Source: Oligoflexia bacterium | GTDB taxonomy: Bacteria; Bdellovibrionota; UBA1018; CAIMNF01 | DNA length: 6,210 nucleotides | Direction: 5' to 3' | Assembly: GCA_903842755.1 (NCBI GenBank) | Contig: CAIMNF010000116.1 | Span: forward strand, 1 to 6,210 | Part shown: one piece after another, positions 1-5,509 of the stretch | How positions within the stretch are numbered: the first letter of the stretch is position 1 | How the letters are laid out: each line of letters begins with the position of its first letter | Position numbers and translations under genes: made by a program | Notes under the pieces: model-generated | What the model was told of the DNA's origin: nothing | The model's database searches: none | The model's input: the letters and a program-made list of their open reading frames with translations, nothing else

Positions 1-157
1 AGGATGAGGGTACTTGCCCTTTGTGGGTGGAATGGAATAATAAATAGGAAACGATCTTTGAAACTGAAATTAGCGTAAAACTAAATTCCCCCTATTTGGG
101 AGTAGAACCCTAATTTTTCGGCAATGATTTCAATGCCAGCATCGTAGAATCCAAGTC

Positions 158-165
158 AAAAAAAA
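158..165 (-). terminator. T8 tract directly after tRNA-Asn
   Basis: Eight T residues, read on the minus strand, follow the encoded CCA of tRNA-Asn without a gap. A U-tract at this place could release RNA polymerase. The nearest stable stem is the T-arm about 12 bases upstream, so this is not a classical hairpin-plus-U terminator. A second weak stem lies further downstream on the same strand (positions 102 to 88, 5 bp including one G-T pair). Termination here is inferred from position and base composition only. Confidence 0.3.
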
Positions 166-240
166 TGGCTCAGGAGGAGGGATTCGAACCCCCGACCAAT
201 CGGTTAACAGCCGATTGCTCTACCACTGAGCTACTCCTGA
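166..240 (-). tRNA. tRNA-Asn (anticodon GUU)
   Basis: The minus strand folds into a complete 75-nt cloverleaf. The acceptor stem is TCAGGAG pairing with CTCCTGA, a perfect 7 bp. The D-arm is GCTC/GAGC, and the anticodon stem ATCGG/CCGAT encloses the loop CTGTTAA, which gives anticodon GTT and therefore asparagine. A 5-base variable loop follows, then a T-arm GGGGG-TTCGAAT-CCCTC with one G-T wobble. The discriminator base is G and the 3' CCA is encoded in the DNA, so CCA addition is not needed for first maturation. It is transcribed divergently from the lytic transglycosylase gene to its right. No other tRNA is adjacent. Confidence 0.97.
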
Positions 241-250
241 ATAGCGGATT

Positions 251-307
251 CCCATAAAAAAGAATCGGTAACTTTTTAAGTATCTAAAAATCGTTTCATT
301 GTCTAGA
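251..307 (-). promoter_or_regulatory. possible promoter region for tRNA-Asn
   Basis: A promoter for the tRNA should lie here on the minus strand, but no strong sigma-70 site is visible. Two weak options exist. One is TTAAAA (279-274), a 17-base spacer, then TATGGG (256-251), which would start RNA a few bases before the tRNA. The other is TAGACA (305-300), a 15-base spacer, then GATACT (284-279), which gives a leader of about 30 nt. Each matches the consensus only partly. The region is A/T-rich, as expected upstream of a stable RNA gene. Confidence 0.25.
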
Positions 308-328
308 GCCTTATTTCACGTTTACAAT
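299..328 (+). promoter_or_regulatory. candidate sigma-70 promoter for the lytic transglycosylase gene
   Basis: TTGTCT at 299-304 (4 of 6 with TTGACA) is separated by 18 bases from TACAAT at 323-328 (5 of 6 with TATAAT). Transcription would begin near 335, giving a 5' leader of about 65 nt before the ATG at 400. The site sits in the 159-base divergent region shared with the tRNA promoter. It is supported by motif match and position only. Confidence 0.35.
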
Positions 329-365
329 AAAGTTAGGATTCATCGATCAGCGATATTTATTGAAT

Positions 366-392
366 TGGCCTACGAACGGGCCAGGGGCAGGG
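366..392 (+). promoter_or_regulatory. leader hairpin next to the ribosome binding site of the lytic transglycosylase
   Basis: TGGCC (366-370) and GGCCA (379-383) can form a perfect 5-bp GC-rich stem with an 8-base loop. The purine run GGGGCAGGG (384-392), the likely Shine-Dalgarno, follows at once and ends 7 bases before the ATG at 400. This is the most obvious ribosome binding site in the window and supports that start. The stem could stack beside or limit access to the site, but a regulatory role is speculation. Confidence 0.35.
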
Positions 393-399
393 TAAACCT

Positions 400-2133
400 A
401 TGGTAAGGGTGTTCAACTTTAGTTTAAGTCTTGGGCTGATCTTGATGATCTCGCTCATGATCTCATTTTTTTGTGGTTCGTTTAAAAGCGCATGCGCCGA
501 GCCGCAGCCCTTAGCAAAGATCTTGGTGCCGCAGAAGTTAAAAAAAGGTACCCCTAAACCTGCACTCACCGATTTTGAAATTTATGAACAGGCCCAAAAG
601 GTCTTTGAATCGAAGAAACTTCAAAGCCTGAATCTCATTGATGCGACCGAAAAAGCCGTCGTTACTGCCAAATTGATCGGAACCACAAAAGCGCTGGAAA
701 AGGAACTCGAAGAACTGCTTTGGGCATTGGAGCTTCGAAAGGGCGAAACCGCTACAATGAAAAAGCTAGATCAACCAGCGATTCAGGCCTTTCAGCGCGC
801 CGTAGCCGGAATTTCGACTTTGAAATTGCCTTTCTTTTGGCGTGAGCCCAGTTCGAAAGCCCTTTATAAGCTTTGTACGCGCACCAAGAAAAAGAACAAT
901 CCCTGTTTAATGGTGGCAAAAAAAATAATGGATGCGTTTCCAAAAGCAGCGCAAGAAGTAGCCATCCTGAGAACCTTGCCGGCCCCAGAAGTGGTGAGTG
1001 CCCCCGAAAATAACGAAGCGCGCCTGTGGCAAACCTATCCCGCGGATAAAACCGATCGAGACGAGCAAGATTTTGATGAAGTTTTAGAAGCGTTTTTAGG
1101 CGATCACGAAGAAGATCTTCAAAAGCATGTGGATGATTTTATCAAAGAATATCCCAAGTCCTATTTGCGTTTCCGGGCCCAGTTTCTTTTAGCGGAGATG
1201 AAGTTTTCGAAGGGGAACGTCAAAGAGGCCGAGCCATTGTATCAAGGCTTATTGCAACAAAACGGGCTTGGGTTTTATGCGCTTGTGGCTGCGGAACGGC
1301 TTAAAGTTAATTTGCGTGATCGTTTAGTGAAGAGTCCGCTCCAGGTGGATCCCGCGAATTTTAATTTTAATCCCCAAGAAGAGATCAGTCTTTCGCGCGT
1401 CGAGGAGCTGCACCGTTTGAAAAAAGACTCCGAGGTTAGCCTTGAGCTAGATTCACTTCAGCGGACGCGGAGCTATACAACAGATTCCATTGTTTACCTG
1501 ATGGGGTTAGCCCAGCGTTCGCATCAGGGACTCAGCGCCTTTCGTTTTGTGACGGAACTGATTCAACGCGAGTATGCAGGCTTGTACAATGCAGAAATGC
1601 TAGGCATGATTTTTCCCTTTGAGCAAGAAGCAGAAATTAATTTCAATGCAAAAAAATATGCAATCGATCCTTTGATCGTCATGAGTTTAATGAAACAGGA
1701 ATCCGGATTTAAGGCGAATGTCATTTCAGGATCGGGAGCGCTTGGGTTAATGCAGCTCATGCCCCTAACTGCGCTCGACACGCAGAGCGATGTGGTCTTG
1801 TCGAACTTAAAAGATCCGGTTCAAAACATTCAAGTGGGAACAAAATATTTGGCGTCTTTGATAGAGAAATACGAGGGGAATTTAGTTTACGCTTTAGCCG
1901 CATATAATGCCGGACCTCACCGCGTAGCAAAGTGGCGCAAAGATTTAAAACCAAGTCCAGCTCCAACGCCCGCTTCAGGCGGAGTGCCAAGTTTATCGAT
2001 GATTCAATTTATTGAGTCAATTCCGTTTAAAGAGACTCGCGACTACGTCACCTCCATTTTAAGAAATCGGTATTGGTATCAAGTTCGAAAGGGCCTGGAG
2101 CCCTCCAGTTTATTTGAAACCTGGAAGCCTTGA
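400..2133 (+). CDS. slt: Slt70-type soluble lytic murein transglycosylase (GH23), exported
   Basis: This enzyme is expected to cleave the MurNAc-GlcNAc bond of peptidoglycan in the periplasm, forming 1,6-anhydro-MurNAc ends. The 577-residue product begins with a hydrophobic signal segment (about residues 7-25) and a likely signal peptidase I site after Ala33 (Ala-Cys-Ala, then Glu). Cys24 does not sit in a good lipobox. Residues about 50-400 are a helical, TPR-like superhelix, with the FYALVAAERL motif typical of the Slt70 linker. The catalytic SLT domain spans about 415-560: QES with catalytic Glu434, GALGLMQLMP (446-455), AAYNAG (500-505), and the C-terminal IPFKETRDYV (541-550). All family motifs are present, and the length is close to that of E. 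coli Slt70. A short Pro/Ser/Ala/Thr-rich insert (518-531) lies between the last two motifs. The start at 400 is backed by a purine-rich ribosome binding site. The family assignment is firm, but the exact slt paralogue is not, so the symbol is approximate. Confidence 0.93.
   Translation: MVRVFNFSLSLGLILMISLMISFFCGSFKSACAEPQPLAKILVPQKLKKGTPKPALTDFEIYEQAQKVFESKKLQSLNLIDATEKAVVTAKLIGTTKALEKELEELLWALELRKGETATMKKLDQPAIQAFQRAVAGISTLKLPFFWREPSSKALYKLCTRTKKKNNPCLMVAKKIMDAFPKAAQEVAILRTLPAPEVVSAPENNEARLWQTYPADKTDRDEQDFDEVLEAFLGDHEEDLQKHVDDFIKEYPKSYLRFRAQFLLAEMKFSKGNVKEAEPLYQGLLQQNGLGFYALVAAERLKVNLRDRLVKSPLQVDPANFNFNPQEEISLSRVEELHRLKKDSEVSLELDSLQRTRSYTTDSIVYLMGLAQRSHQGLSAFRFVTELIQREYAGLYNAEMLGMIFPFEQEAEINFNAKKYAIDPLIVMSLMKQESGFKANVISGSGALGLMQLMPLTALDTQSDVVLSNLKDPVQNIQVGTKYLASLIEKYEGNLVYALAAYNAGPHRVAKWRKDLKPSPAPTPASGGVPSLSMIQFIESIPFKETRDYVTSILRNRYWYQVRKGLEPSSLFETWKP
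2104..2125 (+). terminator. hairpin at the 3' end of the slt-like gene
   Basis: TCCAGTTT (2104-2111) can pair with AAACCTGGA (2117-2125) around the loop ATTTG, about 8 bp with one bulged C. It covers the last codons of the gene, and a pyrimidine-rich but not pure T stretch (2134-2145) follows the stop codon. It may act as a weak terminator or an RNA-stabilising end, which would fit a separate promoter for prs. The lack of an immediate U-tract makes termination uncertain. Confidence 0.25.
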
Positions 2134-2142
2134 TTTCTTCTA

Positions 2143-2171
2143 TTTACTTGATTTATTGAAGCTTTTAAAAT
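2143..2171 (+). promoter_or_regulatory. candidate sigma-70 promoter for prs
   Basis: TTTACT at 2143-2148 (4 of 6) is followed by a 17-base spacer and TAAAAT at 2166-2171 (5 of 6). Transcription would begin at about 2178, only some 7 bases upstream of the first ATG of prs at 2185, so the message would be almost leaderless. This fits the lack of any Shine-Dalgarno in the gap. Evidence is motif and spacing only. Confidence 0.35.
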
Positions 2172-2184
2172 AATTTACTCTGCT

Positions 2185-3147
2185 ATGACCATGAAAAGAG
2201 TTCGCGACTGGATTATTTTGTCTGGAACGTCAAATGCCCCTTTAGCGCATAAAATTGGGGAGAAATTAGAAAAGCCAATCGGAAAGGCCGACATCAGGCG
2301 CTTTAGTGATGGCGAAATTTTTGTAGAAATTAAAGAGAACGTTCGCGGGCGCGACGTTTATATTATTCAAAGTACGTGTACGCCCGTAAATGATAGCTTG
2401 ATGGAGCTTTTGATTTTAATTGATGCTTTAAAAAGAGCCAGTGCGAAAGACATCAATGCAGTTATTCCTTATTACGGTTACTCCAGACAAGATCGAAAAG
2501 TAAATCCGCGAACCCCCATTAGTGCAAAACTTACGGCAGATTTGTTAACCGCGGCAGGAGCGACCCGCGTTGTTTCGGTTGACTTGCATGCCGGGCAAAT
2601 TCAAGGATTTTTTAACATCCCGTTTGATAATTTGTTTTCAATGCCCGTCATCTATCAGCACATTGAAAAGACCATTAAACCTTCGGCGGGAGAAATGGTC
2701 GTCGTCAGTCCCGACGCAGGTGGTGTAGAGCGCGCACGAAATTTAGCAAAGCGCTTAGATGCAACAGTCGCTATTATTGACAAACGGCGGATTGGTCCAA
2801 ACGTAGCAAAAGCGATGAACATCATTGGGGACGTAAAAGATCGAACCGCCATCATCATCGATGACATGATCGATACGGCGGGTACTTTGACGGAAGCGGC
2901 AAACGCAGTGATGGATTTTGGTGCAAAACGAGTGATTGCAGCGGCCACGCACGGCGTGCTCTCTGGCCCTGCGGTCGCCCGAATTCAAGATTCAAGGATC
3001 GAAAAGGTGATCGTAACGGATACAATACCTTTGTCTGAAAATGCAAAAAATTGTGCGAAAATTGAGCAATTGACGGTTGCGCCACTGTTAGCCGAGGCTA
3101 TTTTTAGAATTCATCACTACGATTCGGTCAGTAGCTTGTTTACCTAA
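2185..3147 (+). CDS. prs: ribose-phosphate pyrophosphokinase (PRPP synthetase)
   Basis: Prs transfers pyrophosphate from ATP to ribose 5-phosphate, giving the PRPP needed for purine, pyrimidine, His, Trp and NAD synthesis in the cytoplasm. The 320-residue length is normal for class I bacterial enzymes. Visible motifs, in order, are FSDGEIFVEI (about 40-49), YSRQDRK (99-105, ATP contact), DLHAGQIQGFF with catalytic-type His135 (133-143), the flexible-loop KRR (200-202), and the PRPP-binding loop DDMIDTAGT (226-234), which holds the ribose 5-phosphate site. Nothing is missing or truncated. Two ATGs are possible, at 2185 and 2191. Neither has a Shine-Dalgarno, and both give a full N-terminus, so the start is uncertain by two residues. 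The pth gene follows after 12 bases, which suggests co-transcription. Confidence 0.97.
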   Translation: MTMKRVRDWIILSGTSNAPLAHKIGEKLEKPIGKADIRRFSDGEIFVEIKENVRGRDVYIIQSTCTPVNDSLMELLILIDALKRASAKDINAVIPYYGYSRQDRKVNPRTPISAKLTADLLTAAGATRVVSVDLHAGQIQGFFNIPFDNLFSMPVIYQHIEKTIKPSAGEMVVVSPDAGGVERARNLAKRLDATVAIIDKRRIGPNVAKAMNIIGDVKDRTAIIIDDMIDTAGTLTEAANAVMDFGAKRVIAAATHGVLSGPAVARIQDSRIEKVIVTDTIPLSENAKNCAKIEQLTVAPLLAEAIFRIHHYDSVSSLFT

Positions 3148-3159
3148 CGAAATAAACGA

Positions 3160-3747
3160 ATGAAACTCATTGTAGGCTTAGGAAATCCTGGACCACAGTA
3201 TGAAGTGACCCGGCACAATATTGGGTTTTTGGCCATCGATTATCTAGCCGAAGCCTGGAAGGCCAGTGGACCCATTCTTAAAAACCAAGCCGAAGTTTTT
3301 TCGGTCAATCTGCGCGAGCCCGTTTTGCTGATTAAGCCACAGACGTTTATGAATTTGTCTGGAAGGTCGGTTGCTCCGTTTTATCAATTTTACAAATGTG
3401 AGCCCCAGGATGTGGTGGTCATCCACGATGAGCTCGACATCCCACCGCTTGAAATGCGTTTTAAAACCGGCGGCAGCAATGGGGGCCACAATGGACTTAA
3501 GTCGATCGACGAATGTTTAGGGAGCGCAGCCACGGGCTATCATCGCGTTAGACTTGGCATTGGTCATCCCCGGGCCTTGAACTTGAGGATGGATGTAGCG
3601 GACTATGTTTTAGGAAAAATTCCCGATCCGCAGTGGGACCTGCTCGAGGATCTTTTCAAGAAAGTAAAAGAGGGCATCGAGTTTACTCTGGATGGAAAAA
3701 TAGCAGAAGCGATGCGAAGATTTAATCGAAAAATTGAGGCGCCATGA
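3160..3747 (+). CDS. pth: peptidyl-tRNA hydrolase
   Basis: Pth cleaves the ester bond of peptidyl-tRNAs that drop off ribosomes, freeing tRNA for reuse. The 195-residue product has the full family signature: GLGNPG with Asn9, RHNIGF with catalytic His19, PQTFMNLSG with Asn65, HDELDIP with Asp90, and GSNGGHNGLKSI with Asn111. These correspond to Asn10, His20, Asn68, Asp93 and Asn114 of the E. coli enzyme. Start choice is clear because the motif begins within the first ten residues, although no good Shine-Dalgarno precedes it. The 12-base gap after prs points to one transcript and possible translational reinitiation. In many bacteria rplY (bL25) lies between prs and pth, and here it does not. 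The stop codon overlaps the next start as ATGA. Confidence 0.97.
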   Translation: MKLIVGLGNPGPQYEVTRHNIGFLAIDYLAEAWKASGPILKNQAEVFSVNLREPVLLIKPQTFMNLSGRSVAPFYQFYKCEPQDVVVIHDELDIPPLEMRFKTGGSNGGHNGLKSIDECLGSAATGYHRVRLGIGHPRALNLRMDVADYVLGKIPDPQWDLLEDLFKKVKEGIEFTLDGKIAEAMRRFNRKIEAP

Positions 3748-4322
3748 TTTGCTCGGGCATTAGAAATATAAAAAATAAGCTAAATAATAAACTAATGAAT
3801 AGGCTAAAATATCGGTTAGGAAACAAGTTGGGAAATAAATTAGGAAATAAATTAGGAAATAAATATAGACGCGAGATTACGGTCTCTCTTGTCTTGACTC
3901 TTCTCCTTGCCATCGCGCCCGACGTTTGTCTAGGTCAGACCCAGCCGATGGATCCCAATGCAGTTCCCTCAGGCGTAGGCGTTGGAAAACGTGCGCCTGG
4001 AAAGCATGGTGGAAAGCAAAATTCCGCGAAAGCAAATTCAACGGATACGACGAATATTCTTACGGGCACTTGCACGATTGTGGCGAGCCCATCGAATCCC
4101 TTGGAGGGCCCGTGTGTAAATTTAGTTTTAGTGCTCATCGACCCAACCACGGGAACAGAGATTCAGAAAACCAGGACCAATGCGCAGGGATTTTTTGAGT
4201 TTTCTACCGAAGTGGGCAAGACGTATTTTGTAGAATGCGGCTCGCGCTTTTTTGAAAGTTTAAGTCCAAAGACCGTAGCGAGGGCGGGCACACAGATCGC
4301 GCTTCGGCTTAAGCAAAAATAA
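3744..4322 (+). CDS. small exported protein with repeat-rich basic N-terminus and a transthyretin-like beta domain
   Basis: I do not recognise this 192-residue protein as a named family. Residues 9-40 are eight 4-residue units ending mostly in Asn-Lys or Arg, encoded by a 12-bp tandem repeat. A hydrophobic stretch (about 46-58) then looks like a signal peptide core, with possible cleavage near Gly64-Gln65. Residues 66-105 are a Gly/Lys/Pro/Asn-rich linker. Residues 107-189 look like a beta sandwich with the pattern of carboxypeptidase-regulatory or transthyretin-like domains (DPTTGTEI, then TRTNAQGFFEF, then GKTYFVE), with Cys110, Cys124 and Cys165. The ATG at 3744 overlaps the pth stop (ATGA) and has GAGG four bases upstream, which suggests coupling. 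The first 40 codons are very A/T-rich, so translation may begin later, at ATG 3795 or at TTG 3828, which has AGGA six bases upstream. The function is unknown; an envelope or periplasmic location is inferred. Confidence 0.75.
   Translation: MICSGIRNIKNKLNNKLMNRLKYRLGNKLGNKLGNKLGNKYRREITVSLVLTLLLAIAPDVCLGQTQPMDPNAVPSGVGVGKRAPGKHGGKQNSAKANSTDTTNILTGTCTIVASPSNPLEGPCVNLVLVLIDPTTGTEIQKTRTNAQGFFEFSTEVGKTYFVECGSRFFESLSPKTVARAGTQIALRLKQK
3768..3863 (+). repeat. 12-bp tandem repeat, eight units, within the exported-protein gene
   Basis: The last four units are nearly identical: 3816-3827, 3828-3839, 3840-3851 and 3852-3863. The consensus is TTAGGAAATAAA, encoding Leu-Gly-Asn-Lys, and the final two copies are exact. 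Four older, degenerate units precede them in the same register (3768, 3780, 3792, 3804) and encode IKNK, LNNK, LMNR and LKYR. The unit is a multiple of three, so gain or loss of copies keeps the reading frame. The gradient from degenerate to exact copies suggests recent expansion at the 3' end by slippage. Confidence 0.9.
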
Positions 4323-4370
4323 AATCATTTAACATGATCGCGGAATACCTGACGAATCGGTCGCTTTTCC

Positions 4371-4399
4371 TTGCGCGGTCCGTACGAATTCATTAAGCT
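4371..4399 (+). promoter_or_regulatory. possible leaderless promoter for ychF
   Basis: TTGCGC at 4371-4376 (3 of 6) and TAAGCT at 4394-4399 (3 of 6) are spaced by exactly 17 bases. The -10 element ends 6 bases before the ATG at 4406, so transcription would begin at or next to the start codon. No Shine-Dalgarno is present in the 83-base gap, which is consistent with a leaderless message. Each box is weak alone, and the position is the main argument. The rest of the gap holds only a small AT-rich stem (4324-4338) without a T-tract. Confidence 0.25.
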
Positions 4400-4405
4400 G
4401 CCCCT

Positions 4406-5509
4406 ATGAGTTTACAGTGTGGAATTGTCGGATTACCAAACGTTGGAAAAAGTACCATTTTTAATGCGCTCACCAGTGCAAAAGCGGAAGCTGCAAATTA
4501 CCCTTTTTGTACGATTGAACCTAACACAGGCATGGTGAAAGTGCCCGATCCCCGGCTTGAAGAAATAAGTCGCTTCATTAAACCAAAAAAATTGATTCCG
4601 GCCATTATGTCGTTTGTTGATATCGCGGGCCTAGTGCGGGGAGCATCGAAGGGGGAAGGTTTAGGAAATCAATTTTTGGGTCACATCCGCGAAACCGATG
4701 CCATTGCCCATGTAGTCCGTTGTTTTGAGGATTCAAACATTGTTCACGTCGAAGGCAGCGTAAATCCCATTCGGGATATTGAGACCATTGATACGGAACT
4801 AATTTTAGCAGACCTGGAATCCATTCTTAAAAAATTAACCAATACTCAAAAACAAGCAAAAGCGGGCGATAAGAAAGCTCAGGCCATGCTCGGTGTGATG
4901 GAACGGTTAAAGGTTACCTTGGACCAAGGTAAAACGGCGCGCTCTCTTGGATTGACGGATGAAGAAAAGGCGCTCGTTCATGAATTCCATCTGTTGACCA
5001 TTAAGCCCGTGATGTACATCGCAAACGTCGATGAGCAAACCATTCAAGGAAACCCGTTCGAAAACGAACTGGTTAAAAAAGTCATGGAACATGCAAAGAC
5101 GGAAGGCGCACCGGTTGTCCCGATTTGTGGAAAAATTGAATCTGAAATTTCTGAACTCAGCCCTGACGAAAAAGTTGAATTTTTGCGCGAGTTGGGGATG
5201 AGTGAGGCGGGGCTAGACCGGGTCATCCGCGCGGGGTATCAGCTATTAGGATTAGAAACTTATTTTACCGCCGGTGAACAAGAAGTTCGGGCCTGGACTA
5301 TTCATAAAGGTTGGAAAGCACCGCAAGCGGCCGGAGTCATTCACACCGACTTTGAACGCGGCTTTATTCGTGCCGAAGTTTTTCACTACCAAGATTTAAT
5401 GAAGCATAAAAGTGAATCCGCCATCAAAGATGCGGGTGCCCTGCGCGTCGAAGGCAAAGAATACGTAGTCCAAGATGGCGATATTATGCATTTTCGCTTT
5501 AACGTCTAA
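4406..5509 (+). CDS. ychF: redox/ribosome-associated ATPase YchF (Obg-family, OLA1 group)
   Basis: YchF is a universally conserved P-loop NTPase that binds ribosomes and, unlike most TRAFAC GTPases, prefers ATP. In E. coli it is linked to oxidative-stress response and start-site fidelity. The 367-residue length is typical. The G domain shows the P-loop GLPNVGKST (9-17), the switch II DIAGLVRGAS (72-81) and the degenerate G4 motif NVDE (207-210) in place of NKxD, the hallmark of ATP preference. A helical, probably coiled-coil insert occupies about residues 120-200. The C-terminal TGS domain runs from about 283 to 366 and contains AWTIHKGWKAPQAAGVIH and the end motif DGDIMHFRFNV. The start at 4406 is fixed by the P-loop spacing, although no Shine-Dalgarno is visible. 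pth and ychF are frequent neighbours in bacteria. The stop codon directly abuts the next gene. Confidence 0.97.
   Translation: MSLQCGIVGLPNVGKSTIFNALTSAKAEAANYPFCTIEPNTGMVKVPDPRLEEISRFIKPKKLIPAIMSFVDIAGLVRGASKGEGLGNQFLGHIRETDAIAHVVRCFEDSNIVHVEGSVNPIRDIETIDTELILADLESILKKLTNTQKQAKAGDKKAQAMLGVMERLKVTLDQGKTARSLGLTDEEKALVHEFHLLTIKPVMYIANVDEQTIQGNPFENELVKKVMEHAKTEGAPVVPICGKIESEISELSPDEKVEFLRELGMSEAGLDRVIRAGYQLLGLETYFTAGEQEVRAWTIHKGWKAPQAAGVIHTDFERGFIRAEVFHYQDLMKHKSESAIKDAGALRVEGKEYVVQDGDIMHFRFNV

Noticed and set aside
3..47. Short open frame at the left edge reading DEGTCPLWVEWNNK and a stop, possibly the C-terminus of an upstream + strand gene
   Set aside because: Only 14 codons are visible, which stay open by chance about half the time. 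The composition is protein-like, but no family can be recognised. The adjoining left-hand sequence would decide.
4..78. ATG-started frame of 24 residues (MRVLALCGWNG...)
   Set aside because: Very short, no ribosome binding site in the window, and no recognisable feature.
88..118. Hairpin-like segments (CCCCC/GGGAG and GGG/CCC followed by AATTTTT)
   Set aside because: Stems are 3-5 bp with mismatches. They could be a weak terminator for convergent transcription but are not strong enough to call.
3722..3913. Minus-strand frame with a repeated Leu-Phe-Pro-Asn motif
   Set aside because: It is the antisense reading of the 12-bp repeat in the exported-protein gene, with no independent support.
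4324..4338. ATCAT/ATGAT stem after the exported-protein gene as a terminator
   Set aside because: Five weak A/T-rich pairs without a following T-tract.
5024..5035. YchF G4 motif NVDE in place of NKxD as a possible lost function
   Set aside because: This substitution is the norm in the YchF/OLA1 family and explains ATP preference, so it is not a defect.
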